A stretch of 64,000 nt of DNA from Eutreptiella sp. 'Long Island Sound 2002' (GCA_964036045.1 CAXIWF010000762.1:1-64000); one strand, 5' to 3'; counted from the stretch's first letter, positions 42,268-53,345 are shown. Program-made: numbers and translations. Notes: a model not told the origin generated them from the sequence alone.

Positions 42268-44900
42268 GGCGATGGTGCTGGGGTCACGTTCGCGCGGCGG
42301 GGGCGCTGCGCGCGTCGTCTCCGGGTACCCCGCCGCCAGGCTCGTGAGGTTACGCCCCCTGTCGCGGGCTGTCCCGCTTTCCCATGCCGCCGGGCCTTCG
42401 TGCGGTGGGATGCGGAGGGTTTCGGGTCTCGGCGGCGGGGCGGCCCCCGGCCCCCGGTGCTGGGCGAGGGCCTAGGGTCCGTCGGTGGTGCTATGAGCGT
42501 GTGTACCCAGCCCAGGTGTGGGACCCATACGCCCCCCTGGGCTGGTTGGTGGGTGTTGAACCACCAGATCCACGCTTCAACAAGGTTGTCTGAGATCTGT
42601 GTCCCGGGGGTGACGAGTGCCTGGAGCTGCCGCACAAAGATTTCGGTTGTTGCGGCGTGTGGCAGGGGGACCACGGCGAAGAGCCTGTTCGGGTTGACGT
42701 CATGGAGGTGTTCCCGGAGGGCTGCCACCAGCTCGCTCGAGGGTGTGGTAGCGTGGATGCCGTAGAGCGCTCTCAGTTCCGCATCGTCGAAGGGACCCGT
42801 GCCCCTCTGCTGCGGTGGCCGGGGGGGTGGGGGGGGCATGGTCACCCGGTCCTGGTCCAGCGTGGCGCTAGTCGGGGAGGGGTGCCGTGAGGTGGTGCCA
42901 GGGTGTCCCCCAGGCGCGTACTCCGTGGAGGGCTCCCGTTGCTGGGGCACCGAGCAGGTCGTGGCGGCGGGCAGTGGGTCATCGGACTCTTGAGGGCCGG
43001 AGGTCTCTGTCGTTTCTGCGTCCGCCCCTGGGCCGCTCGCGTCGTGCCCCCGTTGTTGCGATGCGCCCTCCGTGCCTTGGCGGTTTGGCTGTGTTGCAGC
43101 TGGGGGGGGGGACCCCGTGGTGCACGGGTCCGGTCGGTCGGGTGGTCGGTACCCGAGTCCGGGACTGGTGTCATCGCCCCTCGCTCGCGGGGGGGGGTGT
43201 GGGGGGGGCTGTCCCCCCATCCCTTGCGCAGTCCTTGGGTCGGCTGCAGGCTCCCTTGGCCGCGTGTCCGTGGCGTGTGGTCCCCCCGACAGCGGGTCGG
43301 CCGCTGACCCTGGGAGGGAGGCGGCGGATGAGCTGGATGCTCCGTCTGCCGCCCGGCGGGGGCCCGCGTGAAGCGCTGCCTGTCGCTCGCGCTCGACTGG
43401 CGTGAGAATGGTAGGGATGTGCGCCCGTTCGGGGCGGGGCCTCTTGGACCGGCGTCGGGGATCGGTGGTAGATGATGTCCGTTGGGCGTGGGGGTCGTAG
43501 GGGCCCCCACGGTCTCTGTCCATACCCTCATGCAAGACGACTCGCCGTGCCGCGGGAGGTGGCGTGCGGCTGCGGCGACGGGAGCGGCCAGGGTTCCTTG
43601 TCTCCTGGCGCTGTTCTGGCGTGCCGCCTTGCATCCCTGAGGTGTGAGGACTGCCTGGGCCCCTCCGCGGGGCGAACGGTCGTAGGGGGTTTTTGTACGT
43701 GCCAGAGGGGGAACCCATTCCAGGTGGTGGGCCCCGTGGGGCTTCTGGGGAGGTACGGCGCGCCGCCTGCCTGGGAGGCTCCGGGACGTCTTTGGACCGC
43801 GGCCGCCGGTGGCCTGAGGCGTGCCCTTGGTAGCCCGGGGATCCAGGGATGTCCCAGATGTTGTGCTCCTGCATGGTCGCACGGATGCGCAGGGCTGCGC
43901 GCTGGTGCCACTGCCAGTGCAGTCCATTCATTTCATCCGGGTTGTAGGCCCCCATATGCGCCATGAGCCGGGTGGCCACAAAGTGCCATTGGCCGGGGTG
44001 GTCCATGGTGGCGGGGGGCGTGTGCCCCGTTCGATGGCCATAGGTGATGTCTGCCATGGTGTGCGTTCTCTCCGCGAGGTGGCGGGACCGCGAAGTAAGC
44101 AGCCATCGGATGCGGAGTGCCAGGGCGAGCTGCTCCCCTGCGGTAAGCCTGGGGATCCATAAGCCCAGGTCTTGGGCCGCCGCTTGTTCCGCTTGGTCGC
44201 TGGGGCGGCTGGCGTCGCCCTCCAAGCGTGCGTAGTCCAGATGTCCCCGCCCCAACGGCGGGGCGGTCCCCCGCGGTGGGCCGGTAGGCTTGCTAGCGGT
44301 GTTGGTGCCCGCTTCCACGCGCGCGCCACTTTCTGGGGCGCTGCACTCGTCCGTGGTCTGGTCCGCTGCTCCGCTCGCGGCCGCATGCCCTTCACCCGCA
44401 GCGGTAGCCTGCCGGGTGCGCCCCAGGGCGGTGTAATCGCGCTGGAGGTGTGCCTGGCGTGGTATCGTGAGGGGTGTGTCCTCCGCATGGTCGCGTCGTT
44501 GCTCCGGGCGGACGCGTGGTGCCGCCGGCGTTGGGACCGTGTGGGGGTCACCCATGTAGGACTCCATGAAGGCATCGAAAGAGTCGTCGTCGCGGTTGTG
44601 TCCGCTGGACGACCTTTCCCTGCCGGCCGCGCGCTGGGGCGTGTTGGGTGTGGTTTCCCGGGTCTCTGACGTCGCGCGGGTTTCCGGCGGGTCCCGTGGC
44701 GGCGCCTCCCCCGGCGCGCTTGCGTCGGCGTGATGCGCTAGGTTCGCCAAGGGGGTGGCGCCCGCGCGACCTGCGGGTGGCGCCCCACGGGCTGATGGTG
44801 GGCGGAGGCCGTCCTCACACTCGGTGTCCGGCACTGGCCCTTCAGGTTCCGTATCAGGTTGGCCAGCGGTTGACGCCTCGCCGCTTCCGTGTGCCGCCAT
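42264..44900 (-). CDS. Large Pro/Arg-rich protein leading into a Ulp1-like domain
   Basis: 878 codons from MAAHGSGEASTAG. Residues 1-240 are Ala/Pro/Glu-rich and disordered. About 240-350 is a compact Trp-rich region (LWIPRLTAGEQLALALRIRW, then WHFVATRLMAHMGAYNPDEM). About 350-740 is Arg/Pro-rich and low-complexity. About 745-810 (FDDAELRALYGIHATTPSSE, then ISDNLVEAWIWWFNTHQPAQ and VWVPHLGWVHTL) resembles the start of a C48/Ulp1 peptidase fold, which continues in the next frame. The overlap ATGA could be a reinitiation signal, a frameshift mutation or a missed intron. It is flanked by a retroelement fragment and a tandem repeat, which suggests a mobile-element origin. Confidence 0.45.
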   Translation of the reverse strand: MAAHGSGEASTAGQPDTEPEGPVPDTECEDGLRPPSARGAPPAGRAGATPLANLAHHADASAPGEAPPRDPPETRATSETRETTPNTPQRAAGRERSSSGHNRDDDSFDAFMESYMGDPHTVPTPAAPRVRPEQRRDHAEDTPLTIPRQAHLQRDYTALGRTRQATAAGEGHAAASGAADQTTDECSAPESGARVEAGTNTASKPTGPPRGTAPPLGRGHLDYARLEGDASRPSDQAEQAAAQDLGLWIPRLTAGEQLALALRIRWLLTSRSRHLAERTHTMADITYGHRTGHTPPATMDHPGQWHFVATRLMAHMGAYNPDEMNGLHWQWHQRAALRIRATMQEHNIWDIPGSPGYQGHASGHRRPRSKDVPEPPRQAARRTSPEAPRGPPPGMGSPSGTYKNPLRPFAPRRGPGSPHTSGMQGGTPEQRQETRNPGRSRRRSRTPPPAARRVVLHEGMDRDRGGPYDPHAQRTSSTTDPRRRSKRPRPERAHIPTILTPVERERQAALHAGPRRAADGASSSSAASLPGSAADPLSGGPHATDTRPREPAADPRTAQGMGGQPPPHPPPRARGDDTSPGLGYRPPDRPDPCTTGSPPPAATQPNRQGTEGASQQRGHDASGPGADAETTETSGPQESDDPLPAATTCSVPQQREPSTEYAPGGHPGTTSRHPSPTSATLDQDRVTMPPPPPRPPQQRGTGPFDDAELRALYGIHATTPSSELVAALREHLHDVNPNRLFAVVPLPHAATTEIFVRQLQALVTPGTQISDNLVEAWIWWFNTHQPAQGGVWVPHLGWVHTLIAPPTDPRPSPSTGGRGPPRRRDPKPSASHRTKARRHGKAGQPATGGVTSRAWRRGTRRRRAQRPRRANVTPAPSP

Positions 44901-44956
44901 GTTCGGTGGGTCGGCATGCTGTATTGCTGGCCGGTCCGCTCCCCCGCCGTCGGGAC

Positions 44957-46083
44957 TGAGAGGATAGCACTAGCATACCCGCGAGCAGTTCCTGCTCATA
45001 GGTAGAGTAGTTACCCCGGGCCTGGTTCCATTTCCAGTTCCAATGACCTAGGGGAACCAGGACCCATTTGTCGTCAGGGTAGCTGTGCTTGAGAGTACCG
45101 TCTCAGCTTAGTCCATCAGTACCGCATTGGGAAATGGCCGAGTCGAACTCCTCCTTCTCTAGTGCTTGCCACTGGAACAACGTTCCACCTCCGCCCACAT
45201 TGCTGGCGTCAGTCACCAGGATAATTTCCCCTTGTGCTCTAGGCACGCCCAGGCACTTAGCGTTGGCCACTTTGTCCTTGATCTCGCCAAACGCTTGTTG
45301 TTCTTGAGGGCCCCAGCGCCAGGTAGTACTCTTCTTGATGAGATCCGTCAGGATGGCGCTGGTGTAGGTGAAATTTTTGATGCGGCGGCGGTAGAAATTG
45401 CAGGCCCCGATGAAACTACGTACATCATGGAGTCCTTTCTTGGGGTCTTCCTGTCGTACCTTAGCATCCATCAGGGGTTGGGCCGTAGAGGCCGCTGGGG
45501 TCCACCACCCATAGCCAATGTCGAACCCCAGGTACTGCATAGTCCTCTGCATGAACTCACACTTCTCCAGCTTGAGTCTGGTGTGGTTCTCCCGGCAGAC
45601 TGCAAAGAACTCGCCCAAGAGGATGAGGTGGTCCTCTTGGGTGTTCGTTCCCAGGCATACATCGTCGATGTGTGCTTCCATCTGGGCGCCCCGGGATATG
45701 AGTTCTTGCACCACAGGTCTTCGACGTAGGATGGATAGGATCCTGTTCATCAGCTCTTGAAAAGAGCGGGTGCGTTAGCCACGCCAAAGGGCATGGCCTT
45801 CCACTTGAACACCCTCCCCTGAGGGGTGATGAAGGCTAGGAGCTCCTGGGCATTGGGCGTTAGGTCCACTTGCCAGAATCCACTCCGCTTGTCCACCTTC
45901 GTCTTGTAGCGGCAGGAGGCTATCTTCTCAAGGGTTGACTCCATGTTAGGAATGGACCCTGAGTGGTTCAGCGTCTTTTGGTTCAGCTCTCCATAGTCCA
46001 CTACCAGCCGCTTGGCTGTAGACCCTGGCTTAGCCACCAGGAAACAGGGGCTGCAGTGTTTGGGGTAGTCCCCATCCTTGTAC
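44957..46083 (-). pseudogene. Truncated Ty3-like pol fragment (RT to RNase H)
   Basis: Colinear with about residues 635-1010 of the intact pol, from KDGDYP in RT through HIDDVCLG and VTDASNVGGGG to the segment matching NYSTYEQELLAG. One A is missing from the A run near 45760 relative to the fragment at 37.1 kb, which shifts the frame after NAPALF. It shares subfamily variants (NQKTL, FKWKAMPF) with the fragment at 36480-38711. Neither LTR nor integrase is present; both ends are abrupt. Confidence 0.9.
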
Positions 46084-46868
46084 TTTGTCCTTGTACCACC
46101 GTTTCCTTTCAGTCCTCCTACGCTTTTTGAGCCTCTTTCTCTCCGTGTCGTGTGCCAGCAAATCCAACTGGGTATTTTGATCTTCATCGCCAAGGTGCTG
46201 GTTTTCTGGATCTATTTGCCCATCCAGGAGCGTGGAACAGACAGCTTGGGTAGTTGAATTCTCCTCACCAAGCGGCAACGAATGAGTGGGGAGGGTATCC
46301 TGGCTGCCTTCGGTTTTGCAGCGAGTCTGATTTCTCTGGGTCTGAATTTACGAGATCGTGAATTTCTGTGGTTTGGGACCCATACAATTTGATTGGTGCT
46401 TTTGGTTTGGTCTGAGGAGCTGATTTTGCCGTTCACACATGTTAGAGGTCCGACACACACGAATCTTTGTCGCCGTAGCGTTGCTCGTTGTGTATGGTAC
46501 TCCATTGTGTCGCTTTGGTATTAGTAAAAAACTGAGTGTCTATTTGTTGTGCTCTTGTTTGTATGTTTACTTATCTATTTCATAGATAAGTATAAGATGA
46601 CATTATGTAAGGTTCGTTGGTCGAATGTTATGTGATACTCTATGTGAGAGAAATTCAACAAGGATCAAGACCAAGTGTGGAAAGTGTCTTTGCTCGCCTT
46701 TGTCATTGTGCATTTACTTTAGTTGAGGTTTGTGGTGTCCATCCATGTACCATGCTAAAGAATAGACATCCTTGGTCATTGGCAAGTTGGAACTTTTGGA
46801 TTTTGAGTTCAAAATTTTCGAAATATCATTGGAAGAAAGTTATTTGACTTGACCAACCTGGAAGATCC
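46084..46868. other. Spacer, no gene recognised
   Basis: AT-rich sequence between the pol fragment and the 3' end of the glycosyltransferase-like gene. No coding motif seen. A short palindrome TACTTATCTATTTCATAGATAAGTATA lies near 46566-46592; it could be a terminator-like or fold-back site. Confidence 0.4.
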
Positions 46869-47918
46869 TTACAATGGGCAACACAAACCAGCACAATACA
46901 TGTTAACTAGAAAAACATGGAAGTGACGGTCTCCCGGGTGGGAGGGGGGGATTGCAAGGGGGGGGAGTTTGCAAGGGGGGGGGGGGGGGTAAGAGAGCAC
47001 TTTGACGAAGGTCAGCCGATTGTTTCTGTAGTCCAGTGGCGAGAAGTACCCGGCGAGCCGAGTCCCAACCGCTTGGTTGTGGCCTGGTTCGTCTGGGCTC
47101 ACCTCAACTGAAAAGCAATTGGCCCGCAGACCGGACACAGCGAGGCCTTTGGCCTCACAGTCCCGGATACTTCCATCACATCCAAATTTCCCGGTCATTG
47201 CAATCTGCCTGGGCTCTGTCTGAGGCTTTGCCGCCCAGCCTGCAGGGGCTTTGATGTAAAGCTTGTAACCATTGCTTTGGTACCAACCGGGAGACCTACC
47301 GGACCGGCATGCACCACCGAGCCAAAACACACAGTGTTCGTTGTTGGGAGGAATCTCAACGCCCGTGCAGTCGTACTCAGCACAACAGGCCTCCAGGCAA
47401 GCCTCGGTGGACATGTAGCTGTGAGAATAGTATCGCCAATCTACATCCTGTACGTGGTTGCGCGACCAACATCGGAAGTCGTCCACCACGCCCCATTCAC
47501 CGCAACCAGAGTTACTAGAGTTTGGTAACGGTGACGGTGACGGTGACGGCGATTGGGACGGGGAGGGGGATGGAATGGCTGCAAATGGAAGTGGACAGTC
47601 TGTGAAAGTCGCTGGCTGTTGAGGCAACTCTGCAGTGTCCACAACAAGGAAGCACGGCGCTGCTTTGCAAGTACTGAGTGCTGCAAGGTGCTCCTGGCGT
47701 GCGTCTTTACGGCCCACAGCCAATAGCTGGAGGTATGGGGCAATAATAGCAACCAAGCGTTTGGGTACGTCGGGAGGAACGAGTTCATCAGCTGTCTGTC
47801 CGATGTCGGCAGCTCTCAGTGCGATGTTGGCAATCACTTCCATGTACTGGGAACCCGCATTCCTGGCAAACTTCAGCCAAACCGTCTGAAGCCACCCCGT
47901 CACCCCCTCAATGTTGGG
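46869..47918 (-). CDS. Second exon: Pro-Ser linker and PAN-like module of glycosyltransferase gene
   Basis: About 349 codons joined in phase 0 to the exon at 48036-49589 through a 117-nt intron (donor GTACGTAA at 48035, acceptor GCCTGAG at 47919). The first ATG-independent frame reads PNIEGVTGWLQTVWLKFARN. A helical part follows, then a PSPSPSQSPSPSPSP linker as in chlorophyte extracellular proteins. A Cys-rich module comes next (CGEWGVVDDFRCWSRN, ACLEACCAEYDCTGVEI, CVFWLGGAC), like a PAN/apple carbohydrate- or protein-binding domain. The last part (DCEAKGLAVSGL onward) may continue into poly-C intron-like sequence at 46940-46990, so the C-terminus is uncertain. Confidence 0.6.
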   Translation of the reverse strand, partial: PNIEGVTGWLQTVWLKFARNAGSQYMEVIANIALRAADIGQTADELVPPDVPKRLVAIIAPYLQLLAVGRKDARQEHLAALSTCKAAPCFLVVDTAELPQQPATFTDCPLPFAAIPSPSPSQSPSPSPSPLPNSSNSGCGEWGVVDDFRCWSRNHVQDVDWRYYSHSYMSTEACLEACCAEYDCTGVEIPPNNEHCVFWLGGACRSGRSPGWYQSNGYKLYIKAPAGWAAKPQTEPRQIAMTGKFGCDGSIRDCEAKGLAVSGLRANCFSVEVSPDEPGHNQAVGTRLAGYFSPLDYRNNRLTFVKVLSYPPPPPCKLPPLAIPPSHPGDRHFHVFLVNMYCAGLCCPL

Positions 47919-48035
47919 CTCAGGCGTAGCAGCAGCACTTCAACAGGTTGGTGGTGGCAGTGATGTTGGTGCTCGTTGTGCCAACACATTTTCGGGAGGA
48001 GGCCATTAGTGGGATGGTTTGGATGCGTTACGTAC
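47919..48035 (-). other. Predicted intron
   Basis: 117 nt from GTACGTAACGC to TACGCCTGAG. Removing it bypasses the TAA at 48006-48008 and keeps the frame open across both exons. Without splicing the first ORF would end in ASKPSH. Confidence 0.5.
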
Positions 48036-49589
48036 GGTTGACTTGTGTTGCAACACTGCATGCGGCTTTTCGGGCTGGTGGTGCTGTTTGCTGATGTACC
48101 TGCTGACCCAACACCAATTTTGCACCTCCTCAAAGTGCCTCCATTTGTTGGCTTGTTGCATGCAAGCACTCATCTCTGTTGTGTTGGCTGTCTGCAGCAA
48201 CTCAAGTAAATGACCCCAACCTGTATAGTACTCAATGCATGGCCAGTTGTAAATCTCGGCAAAACGATTCCAAAACAATACGTCCTCCCTGACCGAAGCG
48301 CCATCCGTGTCCATGCGGACATTTGGACTGTACTTGTATGGCGTCGACGCATGCGGCCGCAAATCAGTGTCACGTAGTTCAGGGCAGTATGGGTCATACG
48401 TTGCTGTGCGATCCGTGATCATGTTTTGTGCAAACGCCAGACTGGGGGCAAAGATGGGGATGGCCATGGCGTAAGCTTCCACAACCTTCGCATTGGTGAT
48501 GGAGTACGCCTCCACCACCACACCGGCATGTCCTGCCAGCTCCTTGAAGGTGTGCGGAGATGGCACACCCATGGGCACAAACTCAAACTGCGTGTCATTT
48601 CGTAGGATTTCAGGGACGGGGCGGAAGGTATTCCACAAGAACCTCGTCTTTGACAATGGAGTCCACACCAGGTGCCCAAGCGCGCCCAACAGCGTAGCGG
48701 GCAACAGGATGGGATTGACCCCAGTGTAGTGGCGAAGGTACTCTACATCGTACAAGATCATTGCACCAATGATATGCCTTTTGGAGAAAGCGCTCGCGAG
48801 TTCACGCACGCGATGAAACGTTCGCTGCGAATTGGCTGGGCTGCATCGATACTGATTTACGCGATGCCACAGAGCGAGGATCAGCGTCTTATTGTTACCC
48901 ATCCAATGTTCCCACATGGATGAACCGAAAGCGAATATCTGTGCGTCTGCAGCAGCAAAATGAGGATCGGTTTCATAGTTTCTGATGTTGTCATGAAATC
49001 TCTCCCAACTGAATGGAGTCTGCCACGTCTCCTCCAGACCCACTTTTCTTGGGCAGCTTTTGAAATGGCGATGATAATGTCTTGTGAGATCACTGATGTC
49101 CTTGTAATTGCAGAGATATACCTCATGGCTGCTGCCACTATAGTTGTTCAGAGTCTGTTCAATTGTGGTTGCCGCGCTTGCCATGGCGCCCCAGTGGTAA
49201 GACATGTCGTAGAACCGGAGATTTTTTGTACGAGGGCATCGCCACCGGGGTGGATTGTTGTGCTGCCAATTCAGCTGCTTCCAACAAAAAGGCTCATGTA
49301 GACACATGTAGCGCCGTGCATATAAGGCCTCAGCAGTGCTTGGAGGATAAATCAAGTGGTCTGAGGCACAGGCTGACCAGTTCCTGGGATGCTGATAGCA
49401 GTAGGATGCTGGGGGGCGCCAGGTAAGTCGCAGCTGTCTACTGGCCGATCCTCCCTTTGCATCAAGCAGCTCAACAGTTGGAACCAACAACATCAAGGTG
49501 ATGATAGGCGCAAGGAGTACACTGCAGCCAGGTAGAGTCCATCTGTCCAACATGTATCCACGACTTCCTGGGGTCACATTGTCACTCAT
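48036..49589 (-). CDS. Type II membrane glycosyltransferase-like protein, first exon
   Basis: 518 codons from ATG at 49589 (unspliced, the frame runs to 48006). A short cytosolic N-terminus is followed by a signal anchor (SVLLAPIITLMLLVPTVELL, about 24-43), as in Golgi type II enzymes. The lumenal part has many Trp and Cys and N-glycosylation sequons. Near residue 375 AGVVVEAYSITNAKVVEAYA leads to MAIPIFAPS, which resembles the EAMACGxPVI donor-binding segment of GT-B enzymes such as exostosin-like and GT4 families. It probably transfers a sugar in the Golgi. The precise family is not certain. It is spliced to the PAN-like exon at 46869-47918. Confidence 0.6.
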
Positions 49590-49880
49590 ACGTCAGAAAG
49601 GTCAGCAATACTCTGATGAATAGTGAAGCGGCACGAGAACAGGACTGTCCCTAACTACAAAAAAACATGAAATGGGGTGTTACACCCAAAACCCCAAACC
49701 GGTTGTTCCCGGCTGGGTGTTGCCACTCTTCTCCCTTGGGTACCCTGGACCCTGGGATTGCAGTCCATCCGTACACAACATACAAATGTGGATCAGTGGG
49801 ACTCTGGGATTGCAGTCCATAGCACAAACATGCAGGCCAACAAGGAACGGTTTCAGATTATTCACACTGACCAGTTTTGT

Positions 49881-50250
49881 AACCCCCCCCCCCCCTTGTC
49901 GTTCCCCACCCCAGGGAATACGGTCCCCCACCACGCCCTGGGGGATGGTCACCAAGTGACGGTCCCCCACCCCCCCCTGGGGGACCACACCCCCACCGTA
50001 CATGCACATTTGCAGGCACAGAAATTGCAGCATAAATCCAAAGAATTCAGCATAGGATGTGTTCAAAGGGCTGCCAAGTGTGTAAGAGTGCAAGGGATGC
50101 AAGTGGTAGTGCCCCACAACACAGTCACCCACACAACAACACAATGAGCCGCAACGAAAAATTTTGGGTTGACCAAGTGACGGTCCCCCACCCCCCCCCC
50201 CCCCGGGGGAACGACAAGGGGTGGGGAACGACAAGGGCGGGGGGGGTAAT
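49881..50250. mobile_element. Fold-back / MITE-like element (candidate)
   Basis: Two arms are inverted copies: CCCTTGTCGTTCCCCACCCC at about 49894-49913 and GGGGTGGGGAACGACAAGGG at about 50217-50236, both flanked by runs of C or G and by GTAA. The 370-bp interior repeats CCAAGTGACGGTCCCCCACC at 49953 and 50177 and GTCCCCCACCACGCCC near 49922. No ORF. Target duplications could not be defined. Confidence 0.5.
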
Positions 50251-51590
50251 CAACCGATTGCAAAAGTTGCGTGGATAACAGTGCACAATACCTACTTGCT
50301 TGCAACGTGGCTGACAACACTGCATTAACGCCTTGCTAAGATGTAGCATCCGGCAAACCACCCGAAACCGTAAATGACTATGTCACTGGTTGAAGTTAGA
50401 GATGTCACGGGATGAGGGGACCCTTTTCCTATTTGGATAGTAGAAATTTCGCTTTTGAGTGTCTCAGCAATGTGTTTTACGAAACATTTAAGATTTTGCT
50501 ACAAAATTTTCCATTTTAGGCTGACGGTACCCTCTTCGTCACAAGGGACATAAATTCCACATCGTTCTCACCCGTGCTACTTTTTCTAGATTTTTGATGA
50601 TGCTAACCCTCCCCACCCCAAATTTGGGGGTAACGACTTCATTTTTGAAGGTTTCGGATGTTCTTTCAATGTGCTCTTTTCAGAATTTTGATTTTTTGTG
50701 TTTTTGAACCATGCTTTCGGCCACTACTGTGAAACAATTTTCACCTAGTTCGAACTATTTCCTGATTTTGTTGAAGATATTGTCGAGTTCGAATGTAGGA
50801 CCTGCACCAGTGGATTTAGCATGGAAGAAGGCATCTTTTTACCTGATTTGGAAATGTGATGAAAAAGCAATATATCGGGGAAACGATGCCGGGACGATTC
50901 TTGGTCCCTCTGGTGTATTGGCATTGGCAACAAAATTATTACAGCACTGAGACGGGGGCAATATAACATATATGCTCCACGGGTCACAACAAATAGGTGA
51001 AGAAATTATAACGCACAAACCATGCACTCACTACAAACCATTGCGGAATGCACACTTGTAGATGAAGTCCGCTTTTGTGATTGTGTCCTAATAGGCTGTT
51101 AAGCTAGCAAGCGGCGCGGAATTCATGTACCACCTACCTGGTCAGCTCATGGATGCAAATGTTTTTGACTAAGTTTTGAAAATTGTTAAAAAAAGCTTTT
51201 CCAAAAAAATTTACGAAGTTTTACTACAGATCCAATCCCAAATGCTTCACAACGGGGAACAAATTCACAAATCGGCCGGGTAGCTACATAACATGTGCCG
51301 CCTGGTCTTCCTCAACGCTTCATCGCAGTGATAAAATCAGAAATAGCCCATGAATTGGCTGGTTGGCTAAGCTGGCAGAACTTGTTGCGGAGCATCGGTC
51401 CCCGCACAATTCAGTGGCCGCCACAAAAAAGTCGTAAAGCGAAACTAGGTCCCGGATACAGAACCGGCAGAGAATCAAGTCAAGTGGCCGGGTGGGTACA
51501 TAACCCCTACCCTCTGGGGGGGTCACCGGTGCTTCAAAGCTGGGGACAAGGGCAACGGTGGCCCACAAGTGGGCATCTTCGCTAGGATCC
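50251..51590. other. 1.3-kb AT-rich stretch, no gene recognised
   Basis: AT-rich with T/A runs; the longest frames are under 100 codons and lack motifs. Confidence 0.5.
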
Positions 51591-51604
51591 TGCTTTCAGG
51601 CAAC

Positions 51605-51835
51605 TCGTGTGATTTTCTTCTGCAGTAACTCATGTACAAAGAAATTGTCAAATTGTGTAATTTTCTTTTGCGGTAAACGTGTGCAGAAAATCGCTACCAC
51701 GTGTAAGTATTTTTTGTTGTAAATTGTGTACAAAAAATTTTTCAAGCCGTGCAAAGTTTTTTTGCGGTAAACGGGTGTAAAAAAACATCACTACGTGTAA
51801 GCTTTTTTTTCGCGGTAATGTGTGTACAATACCGC
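51605..51835. repeat. Five degenerate 46-49-bp tandem units
   Basis: Units begin CGTGT(A/G)A and contain a T run, TTTTGCGGTAA(A) and GTGTACAA/GTGTAAAA. Starts are near 51606, 51655, 51700, 51748 and 51794. On the minus strand they give a repetitive 63-codon frame that is probably not a gene. Confidence 0.65.
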
Positions 51836-52087
51836 CCAACTAACTGGGCCACTGCAGTTATTAGATGCCTTGGGTTCCCCTGCGCCAGGTTGCTTTCACT
51901 TCCTGGACTGTCCAGATTCATGGTAGGCAATTGCCACACACAACAGCACCCCCAGCCCAGGTGGTATGCGGTGCACTCTACTCTGAAACCAGTACCCCCA
52001 AAGGCCGAGGAGTACACACACGTGGGGCCCGCCGCAGTGGGCCATAGGCCGAGTCCCGCCCACTTTCCTGCCACATTTAGGCGCCGT

Positions 52088-52150
52088 ACGCGGGTCACAG
52101 AGCGCTCCACACATGCACGTCCCGGTATGCATATGCAGTTCAGCAATCGT
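52088..52150 (+). repeat. Direct repeat, copy A
   Basis: ACGCGGGTCACAGAGCGCTC and the following 40 bases recur at 54802-54865 with a few changes (shared CCACACATGCACGTCC and GGTATGCATATGCAG). Copies are 2.7 kb apart. Confidence 0.75.
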
Positions 52151-53262
52151 TTCATCATTGGCCAGGGCCATACCTCTGCTAGGCTACAAACATAATTCAG
52201 TGCAAGTCATTGCTATGTTGCAGTCCTTGCTTTGTGGCTGTCTTTTTGACTGCTGGACCGTGTTTTGTCAACCGCGGCGGGATATGCATAGTACCATACA
52301 GATTGGTGCACTGCTGATTTCTTGTACCTAGTATAGCCGTGCTGAAGGCTGATTCCAGTTGAATAGGCTACCCTGGGCGTTCGCGGAAGGTTATTGGGAG
52401 TCATAGTGCATTGAGATAAAGGAAGATTGACTGTTGTGTCCTGAGTCCAATGTGCCAGAGCTGGCCACATTCAGGGTCGCGGGGGGGGGGTAGGTGTGTG
52501 TGCCAATTGCCAATTGCCCTGCAACAGGGGGTATTCACTGAAATTCAGTTCATGCCTCTGGCAGTTCTTGGTGGAGCTGTATTAACACTCAGTGTTCAAA
52601 AGAATGTTGGTTCGCGGTTAACTTTGTTCACTGTGTCTCGGCTGTCTGTCTGGTTCTAATCTGGCTCGGGATCAAGAATGTCCATCGGTGCATTACGCAT
52701 CTCGCGTCGCCTGCGGATAACTATAGGCCTGTCACTGCCCGAGTTGCTCTCTGATGTCTGCACTGTGTGTGTAGGTGTGTGTGTCGCCGGACCCCAACAT
52801 ATATCGCTCAAAATGACCGCCTCGTGGCACTGATCAATGTGAGCCATGTATGTTGGAGTAAAAAAAATTTTCTGAAAAAAGTTTTTTTCACCCTGACATG
52901 GGGGTCCCAGTCGCTGGGCTGGGGCTATAGCTTGGGTAGGGGGTGGGGGTAAATTTCAGCACCTCAGGGACACAAGTCCAAAGCACTCGTGCCGTGGTCG
53001 CCGGGAAGTTCAACAAATTTTAACATTCAAAGATTGCATGCACGGTAGGCCAGCACACGAATGCAGGGGGGGAAAAGGGCGCAAAAAAAACGGGGGGGAC
53101 AAAAAGGCCAAAAGGGTCAGGCCAAAATATAGAAGACCAGAACAGAAGAAGAAAAAGTCGCAAGCAAGGCAGCGCCGCTGGAACGGCGTTCCTCATCTGC
53201 TCGCCAGCCTCCTTAGCGGACAATTACCACTGTCCCCCCCCCCCCCGTGTCCATGGCCCGGG

Positions 53263-53345
53263 CCATGTTTCTTCTTTCGAGAGGGGGGGGGGCATTGGCA
53301 AGGGGGGCCATGTTTCTTCTTTCGAAGGTGGGGGGGGGGGGCATT
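53263..53345 (+). repeat. CATGTTTCTTCTTTCGA / poly-G repeat pair
   Basis: Two tandem units of CCATGTTTCTTCTTTCGA followed by a G run and GGCATTG. A third unit occurs at 54739-54785, next to the second copy of the 52088 repeat, so these repeats travel together. Confidence 0.7.
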
